NCBI GenBank assembly: GCA_903893335.1
Contig: CAITLX010000641.1
Span: 1-32,295, forward strand
Direction of reading: 5' to 3'
DNA: 32,295 nucleotides
DNA from: an uncultured delta proteobacterium
Lineage (GTDB): Bacteria > Myxococcota_A > Polyangia > Polyangiales > Polyangiaceae
This document shows, piece after piece, positions 26,918-32,295 of the stretch (its first letter is position 1; every line of letters begins with the position of its first letter). The position numbers and the translations under genes are program-made. The notes beneath the pieces are model-generated. The model worked only from the letters and a program-made list of their open reading frames with translations. It ran no database searches and was not told where the DNA came from.

Positions 26918-28167
26918 GGTCGCCCGCTCGCTGGCTGCGCGCGCGGATGCACCGCCGCCTCTTCGCGTGGTTCACGCTCTCGATGCTGGCGGCCATGCTG
27001 CTCGCCGGCACCGCGACGCGCTTCATGCTCGGTCGACCGGGGCGACTGCCCGACGGCCTGAACGCGCAGATCGACGGCCTCGCCGCCACCTGGACCGACG
27101 CGCCCGCGCGCGACGCCCTCGCCGCCGGCATCGCGCGCGATCTCGACGTCGGCCTCACGCTGCTCGACCTCGAAGGACGCACGCTCGCGCGGTTCGGCGC
27201 GCCCTGCGTCCGCCCGCGCCTGCACGAAGCGCTCGTGCGCGAAGGGCACGTCCTCGGCGTGGCCGAGGTCTGCGTCGAGTCGAGGCGCCCGCGCTGGCCG
27301 ACGCGCATGGTGCTCGGCCTGCTCATCGCCGGCGTGCTGCTCTGGGCCGCAGCGGGGCGCATCGCGAAGTCGCTCACGCGCCCGCTCGGCGAGCTCGCGC
27401 GCGCCGCGGAGGCGATCGGCCGGGGCGAGCGCGCGGTGCGCGTCGCCGTCGCGCCGTCCGCCGACGACGAGATCGCCGCCCTGGCGCACTCGGTCGACGA
27501 CATGGCGTCACGCATCGGGCGTCAGGTCGACGACCAGCGCGAGCTGCTCGCCGCAGTCTCGCACGAGCTGCGCACGCCGCTGGCGCGGCTCCGCGTGCTG
27601 GTCGATCTCGTGCGCGAGGGGCGCTCGGACGAGCCCACGCTCGCCGGCCTCGAGCGCGAGGTCGTCGAGATGGACGCGCTGGTCGGCGAGCTGCTCGCGA
27701 ACGCGCGCCTCGACTTCACCGCCGTCGCGCGCCTCCCCGTCGACGCCGTAGCCCTCGCGCTGACGGCCCTCGAGCGCGCCTCGGTCGACGCGAGCCTCTG
27801 CGCGGTCGAGGGCGAGGGGCGCATGGTCGACGCCGACCCGACGCTCGTCGCACGCGCGCTGTCGAACCTGCTCGCGAACGCGAAGCAGCACGGCGGCGGC
27901 GTCGTCGCCCTTCGCGTGCAGCTGCGCGGCGCCGACGTCTCGTTCGAGGTCGACGACGCCGGCCCGGGGTTCGCCGCCGGCGACGAGGAGCGAGCGTTTC
28001 AGCCGTTCCACCGCGCGAAGCGCTCGGCGAGCCCCGACGCCAGGTCGCTCGGCCTGGGGCTGTCGCTCGTGCGGCGCATCGCCGAGGCGCACGGCGGCCG
28101 CGCCTACGGCGAGAACCTCGCCGAAGGCGGCGCGCGCGTCGGCTTCACGCTCGCGCGGCGCGCCTGA
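26914..28167 (+). CDS. CpxA-like sensor histidine kinase
   Basis: A 417-residue membrane histidine kinase, cognate to the regulator just upstream. TM1 spans about 17-37, a sensor region of only about 92 residues follows (about 38-130), and TM2 is about 131-149. HAMP covers about 148-205. The phosphoacceptor His217 is in AVSHELRTPLARL, and the ATPase domain has the N box NLLANAKQHGG and the G1 motif DDAGPGF, with GLGLSLV further on. The sensor part holds Cys98 and Cys120, which might pair in an oxidising periplasm. The signal is unknown. The gene's 3' end overlaps the convergent surface-protein gene by 23 bases. Confidence 0.92.
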   Translation: MRSPARWLRARMHRRLFAWFTLSMLAAMLLAGTATRFMLGRPGRLPDGLNAQIDGLAATWTDAPARDALAAGIARDLDVGLTLLDLEGRTLARFGAPCVRPRLHEALVREGHVLGVAEVCVESRRPRWPTRMVLGLLIAGVLLWAAAGRIAKSLTRPLGELARAAEAIGRGERAVRVAVAPSADDEIAALAHSVDDMASRIGRQVDDQRELLAAVSHELRTPLARLRVLVDLVREGRSDEPTLAGLEREVVEMDALVGELLANARLDFTAVARLPVDAVALALTALERASVDASLCAVEGEGRMVDADPTLVARALSNLLANAKQHGGGVVALRVQLRGADVSFEVDDAGPGFAAGDEERAFQPFHRAKRSASPDARSLGLGLSLVRRIAEAHGGRAYGENLAEGGARVGFTLARRA

Positions 28168-31100
28168 CCCGCCGCCGGAGCGCGACGGCCAGGGCGAACG
28201 CAGCGCCGAGGGCTCCGCTCGGGAGCGAGGACCTCGCGGGCGCCGTTCGGCACCCGCAACCGCCGCTGTCCGCGGGCGCGCTCGGCGCGGTGGACACGTC
28301 GGCGGCCCCGCCCGCGTCCGTGGAGGCGTCGGCGCTCGCGTCGTCGGCGGCATCGGCCGCGTCGCCTGCGTCGCTGGCAGCCGCGTCCGCGTCGTCGGAG
28401 GCGTCGGCCGCCGCGTCGCTGCCCGCGTCGGCGCCGCCGTCGGCGCCGCCATCGAGCGTGCGGCACGCCGTGCCGTCGCAGAGGAACCCGCTCGCGCAGT
28501 CGGCGTCGCTGGCGCAGCCGTCGAGGCAGGCGTCGACGCCGCACACGTAGGCCCCGCACGCCTTCTGCGCGCCGGAGTTGCACGCCCCCGCGCCGTCGCA
28601 GGCTGCCGGGTCGGTGGCGACGCCATCGACGCAGGTGCCGTTGTCGCAGGCGTGGGTGCTCGCCGGGAAGGTGCAGTGCGAGGCGCTGGTGCCGTCGCAG
28701 ACGGCCGCGCAGCCGCCCGTGCCGCCGCAGGCTGCGCGCCCGCCGTGCGGGGCGCCGCCGGAGACCGTGGTGCACGCTCCGACGTGTCCGGGCAGATCGC
28801 AGGCCTCGCATTGCCCGCCGCACTTGCGGTTGCAGCACACGCCATCGACGCAGGAGTTGCTCGAGCACTGCGACGCGGCGGCGCACGTCGCCCCCGCAGC
28901 GAGCTTGGCCTGGCACACGCCCCCCGAGCAGTAGTGCGTCGTGGGGCAGTCGCCGTCGACGGCGCAGTTGCCGTTGCACGCCGTCGCCCCGCACGAGAAG
29001 GGCGCGCACGTCTGCTGCTGGGCCGCCGGGCACTTGCCCTGCCCGTCGCACGCGGCAGCGAGCGTCGCGGAGCCCCCCGCGCACGACGCGGTTCGGCACG
29101 TCGTCTCGCCGCCCGGGTAGGCGCACGCGGCCTTGTCGGCGCCGTCGCACGAGCCCTTGCACAGTGAGCCGTCGCTCGCGCACGCGGGGCGCGTCCCGGC
29201 GGGCGCGCCGAGGTGCGCCGAGCAGGTGCCCTCCTGGCCAGCCACGTTGCACGCCTCGCACTGACCGGTGCACGCGCCGTCGCAGCACACGCCGTCCACG
29301 CAGAAGCCGCTCGCGCAGCCGTCGGCCCCGGAGCAGCGGGTGCCGACGTCCCCCCTCGGGAGACAGATGCCGGCAGCGCAGTAGTTGCCGCTCAGGCAGT
29401 CGCCGTCGACGACGCAGGTGCCGCCGCAGAGGTTGCCCGAGCACTGGTAGGGCACGCAGGCGATCTGCACCGGTGCCGGGCACGCGCCCGCGCCGTTGCA
29501 GAACGCGACGAGCGTGGCGACGTCGTTCGTGCACGACGAGGCGCGGCACTTCGTGCCAGGACCGGGGAAGATGCAGCTCGCGCGGTTCTGCCCGTCGCAG
29601 GCGCCCGCGCAGGGGGGGCCGTCGACGTCGCACGCGGTGCGCGTGCCGTGGGGCGCGCCGGCGACGGCGGTGCAGGTGCCGACGGCGCTGGCCACGTCGC
29701 ACGCCTCGCACTGACCGCTGCACGCGGTGTTGCAGCACACCCCGTCGGCGCAGTGGCCGGAGGTGCACTGCGAGTCGCCCGCGCACGCGGCGCCGGCGCT
29801 CAGCTTCGCGACGCACACGCCCGCCGAGCAGAAGAAGCTCGTGCTCGGCGAGCAGTCGCCGTCGCTGTTGCAGTTGCCTGCGCACCCGCTGTGCGCCCCC
29901 GCGCAGAGGAACGGCGCGCACGTCTGCGTCTGCGCGGTCGGGCAGGAGCCACCCCCCGTGCAGGTCGCCGCGAGCGTCGCGAGGCCGTTGCTGCACGCCG
30001 CAGAGCGGCAGCTCGTGGTCGCGCCCGGGTAGGAGCAGGCGCTGGTCACGACGCCGTCGCAGGTGCCCCCGCACTCGCCGCCGTCGGTCGAGCAGAGAGC
30101 CCTCGAGCCGTGCGGCGTACCCGTGACCGGCGTGCAGGTGCCGATGCTCGACGCCACGTCGCACGCCTGGCACTGCCCGTTGCAGGCGCTGTCGCAGCAG
30201 ACGTGGTCGACGCAGTACGACGAGGTGCACCCGTCGCCGGTCGAGCAGGCCTGGCCCTCGGCGACCTTGGCGACGCACGCCCCCTGGCTGCACCAGAAGC
30301 CGAGCGCACAGTCGGCCGAGGCCGTGCACGACGTGTTGCACGCCGAAGCGCCGCACGCGTACGGCGAGCAGGTCGACGACGCGAGGGCCGGACAGGTGGT
30401 CGCGTTGCCGGGGCAGCTCGCGCCCGCGACCGCGACGCCGTTGGCGCAGGTCGCCGCGCGGCACGAGGCCACCGACGAGGCGAAGCCATCGACCGGGCAC
30501 GAGGCGCTGGTGCCGCTGCACGACTCGGCCACGTCGCAGGCGCCGTTCTGGGGGCGACAGACGGTGCCGCTCGACAGCTTGGCGTCGGCCGGACAGGCGG
30601 CCGAGCTTCCGTCGCACGACTCGGCGACGTCGCACCCACCGGCCGACGGGCGGCACGAGGTCCCCGACGCGAGCTTCGCGTCGGCGGGGCACGCGCCGCT
30701 CGCTCCGTCACACGTCTCGGCGACGTCGCACCCGCCGGCCGACGGGCGGCACGAGGCCCCCGCGCCGAGCTTCGCGTCGGCGGGGCACGCGAGCGACACG
30801 CCGCAGACCTCGGCGGGGTCGCAGGCTCCGGTCGACGCGCGGCACTCGGTCGAGGGGTCGACCGGCGAGCAGGTGCCGACGCTGGACGGCCACACGCACG
30901 TGTCGCACACGCCGCCGCCGCACGCGGTGTTGCAGCACACGCCGTCGGCGCAGAAGCCGCTCGCGCACTGCGCGCTGGTCGAGCAGGTCGCCGCGAGCGC
31001 GAGCAGGTTCGTACACACGCCGCCCGCGCCGCAGAACTGGCCCGTTCCGCACTCGGCGTCGAGCGTGCAGACGCCACACGACGCCCCGACGCAGTGGTCG

Positions 31101-32295
31101 GGCGCGCAGGCGACCGGAGTCGGCGTGGGGCAAGCGCCGGCGTTGCCGGGGCACAGCGCGGCCGGGGTGGCGATGTCGCTGGTGCAGCTCCCCGCCTGGC
31201 AGACCACGCCGGCGGCGAGGAAGCCGTCGGACGGGCAGGTCCCGACCTGGCCGTCGCACAGCTCGGCCACGTCGCACGCGCCGTTCTTCGGTCGGCAGGC
31301 AGCGCCCGCTTGCAGCACCACGTCGAGCGGGCACGCCCCCGACGAGCCGTCGCAGCTCTCCGCCACGTCGCACGCGCCTGCCGACGGGCGGCACGGCGTC
31401 GACGCGCTCAGCACCACGTCCGCGGGGCACACCGTCGTGCTCCCGTCGCAGCTCTCGGGCACGTCGCAGGTGCCCGCCACGGCGCGGCACACGGCGCCCA
31501 AGGCGCGGATCTGATCGCTCGGGCAGGCGGCGGTCGATCCGTCGCAGGTCTCGGCCTGGTCGCAGCCGCCGACAGCCGGACGGCACACGCTGCCGACGCC
31601 CGAGAGCGTGTCGGCAGGGCAGGCGGTGGCCGAGCCGTCGCACGTCTCGACGTGATCGCACAGGTCGCTGGCCGCGCGGCACACCGTCGCGGCCGCGAGC
31701 GGCTTGCACGTCCCCGGCGTCGAGCCGTTGCACGCCATGCAGTCGGTCGCGTCGCTGCCGCCGCACGCCGTGTCGCAGCACACGCCGTCGGCGCAGAAGC
31801 CGCTCGAGCAGTCACCCGCCGCGGTGCACGACGCGCCGAGCGCGGTGGCCGTGCCGTAGACCCAGGTGTCCGCGAGCGCGACGTCCGAGGCGTTCAGACC
31901 GCCGAACAGCAGCACGCCTGAGCCGTACGGCACCATCGCGAGCTCGGTGCGCGCGGAGGGCGACGTGGCGGGGGCGTCCTGCGTCCAGTTGGTTCCGTCC
32001 CACTCGAACGTGTAGCCCGGCGAAGCCTCCGGGTATGGCGGCACTGTGCTCCCGGTACCGGTTCCTCCGAACACGATCGGGTGCCCGCCCAGACCGGACG
32101 CTGCGGCGAAGCCATGCGACCAGCGCGGCGTCGGCTTCGTCGCGGGCGCGAGCCTCGTCCAGTCGGTGCCGTCCCACGTCCACGTCTGGCTGTTGCCGTT
32201 CGTCGCGTCGCTCGTGCCGCCGAACATCACGACGACGCCACCGTAGGTCGAGAGCCGGTGGCTCTCGCGCAGCGTCGGGGGAGTCGCCGGGGCTC
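28145..32295 (-). CDS. MYXO-CTERM surface protein with kelch and Cys-rich repeats, N-terminus beyond window
   Basis: A giant exported protein, 1382 residues in the window and open to base 32295, so its start lies outside. Counting from the GTG at 32230 as residue 1: kelch-like repeats occupy up to 126 (FGG...W.WDGT.W...APAT..R pattern). Residues 135-1257 are Cys-rich: two arrays of 32-residue disintegrin-like units (184-343 and 463-589) and four copies of a roughly 150-residue module carrying DGVCC...CGGQCEACD signatures, with two related modules earlier at 150 and 431. Residues 1260-1323 are an Asp/Ala/Gly linker. The end (1325-1361) has GCGC, a hydrophobic segment and RRRVRR, the MYXO-CTERM sorting signal. 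Known MYXO-CTERM proteins are processed and placed at the cell surface. Its function, perhaps adhesion or recognition, is unknown. Confidence 0.9.
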   Translation of the reverse strand, partial: APATPPTLRESHRLSTYGGVVVMFGGTSDATNGNSQTWTWDGTDWTRLAPATKPTPRWSHGFAAASGLGGHPIVFGGTGTGSTVPPYPEASPGYTFEWDGTNWTQDAPATSPSARTELAMVPYGSGVLLFGGLNASDVALADTWVYGTATALGASCTAAGDCSSGFCADGVCCDTACGGSDATDCMACNGSTPGTCKPLAAATVCRAASDLCDHVETCDGSATACPADTLSGVGSVCRPAVGGCDQAETCDGSTAACPSDQIRALGAVCRAVAGTCDVPESCDGSTTVCPADVVLSASTPCRPSAGACDVAESCDGSSGACPLDVVLQAGAACRPKNGACDVAELCDGQVGTCPSDGFLAAGVVCQAGSCTSDIATPAALCPGNAGACPTPTPVACAPDHCVGASCGVCTLDAECGTGQFCGAGGVCTNLLALAATCSTSAQCASGFCADGVCCNTACGGGVCDTCVWPSSVGTCSPVDPSTECRASTGACDPAEVCGVSLACPADAKLGAGASCRPSAGGCDVAETCDGASGACPADAKLASGTSCRPSAGGCDVAESCDGSSAACPADAKLSSGTVCRPQNGACDVAESCSGTSASCPVDGFASSVASCRAATCANGVAVAGASCPGNATTCPALASSTCSPYACGASACNTSCTASADCALGFWCSQGACVAKVAEGQACSTGDGCTSSYCVDHVCCDSACNGQCQACDVASSIGTCTPVTGTPHGSRALCSTDGGECGGTCDGVVTSACSYPGATTSCRSAACSNGLATLAATCTGGGSCPTAQTQTCAPFLCAGAHSGCAGNCNSDGDCSPSTSFFCSAGVCVAKLSAGAACAGDSQCTSGHCADGVCCNTACSGQCEACDVASAVGTCTAVAGAPHGTRTACDVDGPPCAGACDGQNRASCIFPGPGTKCRASSCTNDVATLVAFCNGAGACPAPVQIACVPYQCSGNLCGGTCVVDGDCLSGNYCAAGICLPRGDVGTRCSGADGCASGFCVDGVCCDGACTGQCEACNVAGQEGTCSAHLGAPAGTRPACASDGSLCKGSCDGADKAACAYPGGETTCRTASCAGGSATLAAACDGQGKCPAAQQQTCAPFSCGATACNGNCAVDGDCPTTHYCSGGVCQAKLAAGATCAAASQCSSNSCVDGVCCNRKCGGQCEACDLPGHVGACTTVSGGAPHGGRAACGGTGGCAAVCDGTSASHCTFPASTHACDNGTCVDGVATDPAACDGAGACNSGAQKACGAYVCGVDACLDGCASDADCASGFLCDGTACRTLDGGADGGADAGSDAAADASDDADAAASDAGDAADAADDASADASTDAGGAADVSTAPSAPADSGGCGCRTAPARSSLPSGALGAAFALAVALRRRVRRAARA
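28148..28258 (-). other. MYXO-CTERM sorting signal coding segment
   Basis: The last 37 codons encode GCGC, a short linker, the hydrophobic segment LGAAFALAVAL and a basic end, RRRVRRAARA. The order Cys motif, membrane segment, Arg cluster is the MYXO-CTERM pattern known only from Myxococcota, and it is the best taxonomic marker here. Confidence 0.85.
28460..30463 (-). repeat. Four coding repeats of about 450 bp (150-residue Cys-rich modules)
   Basis: The CC pair of each module falls at residues 678, 832, 982 and 1132 (numbering from 32230), so spacing is 154, 150 and 150 residues. Each module has the signature CVDGVCC, GQCEACD, GTC, PHGxR, CDG, YPG or FPG, and CAPxxC. DNA similarity between copies is visible, with codon-level drift. 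Confidence 0.8.
30464..30844 (-). repeat. Second array of 32-residue disintegrin-like repeats, four units
   Basis: Conserved CR cysteines lie at residues 463, 494, 526, 558 and 590, a period of 31-32 codons (96 bp). The consensus is CRPSAGGCDVAESCDG then ACPADAKL. Two copies at 30621 and 30717 are nearly identical over 40 bases, so this array may be recently duplicated. Confidence 0.85.
31202..31681 (-). repeat. First array of 32-residue disintegrin-like repeats, five units
   Basis: Conserved CR/CQ cysteines lie at residues 184, 216, 248, 280, 312 and 344, an exact period of 32 codons. Each unit has C-x6-CD-x4-CDG-x4-CP. These copies are more diverged than the second array. Confidence 0.85.

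Noticed and set aside
30464..31681. Regular 96-bp repeats resembling a CRISPR or satellite array
   Set aside because: The period is an exact multiple of three, the units diverge like coding sequence, and they encode 32-residue Cys modules within one frame; no spacer-repeat pattern exists.
28104..31921. Long frames on the plus strand and in other minus frames across the surface-protein gene
   Set aside because: They mirror the repeat structure of the real gene. Only the chosen frame gives regular cysteine patterns and the MYXO-CTERM tail.

Overview
The window is very GC-rich (clearly above 70% by eye) and has the marks of a myxobacterium. The strongest is a huge surface protein at the right edge with kelch repeats, Cys-rich repeats, an Asp/Ala-rich linker and a C-terminal GCGC + hydrophobic + Arg-cluster tail of the MYXO-CTERM type. 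Two secreted lipoproteins with low-complexity linkers fit this. The assignment (Myxococcota, probably the Polyangia side) is inference from protein features only. I see no tRNA, rRNA, insertion sequence, prophage or CRISPR array; the region reads as chromosomal backbone with some lineage-specific genes.

Layout. 1-6425: a glyoxalase II cut by the left edge (-), a GDSL-type lipoprotein (+), a GT4 glycosyltransferase (-), the B12/PLP-dependent lysine 5,6-aminomutase pair kamD-kamE (+), and a diacylglycerol-kinase-family lipid kinase (-). 6578-11534: a Lys/Ala-rich protein with a small putative DNA-binding domain (+), a 397-bp gene-free stretch with degenerate repeats, an RlmI-like rRNA methyltransferase (-), a lipoprotein of unknown role (+), a coiled-coil/membrane/TPR protein (-) and elongation factor P (+). 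11648-14282: a two-gene unit of a MoxR-type AAA+ ATPase and a 599-residue protein whose N-terminus looks like the TraB/TIKI/DUF5682 group; this is the least described unit here. 14375-19946: a four-gene operon of acyl-CoA dehydrogenase, MaoC-type hydratase, high-molecular-weight FabG and FadI-type thiolase. It can form a complete beta-oxidation-type cycle through the (R)-3-hydroxyacyl route and has the same gene content as the mycobacterial fadE5/htdX/fabG4/fadA2 locus. 20095-26113: gltB-gltD, NADPH glutamate synthase. 26234-28167: a CpxR/CpxA-like two-component pair preceded by a CpxR-like box. 28145-32295: the MYXO-CTERM surface protein (-), whose 3' end overlaps that of the kinase gene.

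Regulation. Six genes carry an extended -10-like box of the form TGnTA upstream of the start; in four of them (lipid kinase, methyltransferase, EF-P, MoxR) only 6-9 nt separate box and start codon, implying leaderless or near-leaderless mRNAs. Two further genes (kamD and the TPR protein) have weaker boxes at the same distance. Genes inside operons and several others have ordinary Shine-Dalgarno sequences instead. Convergent gene pairs are closed by short intergenic hairpins or by direct overlap.
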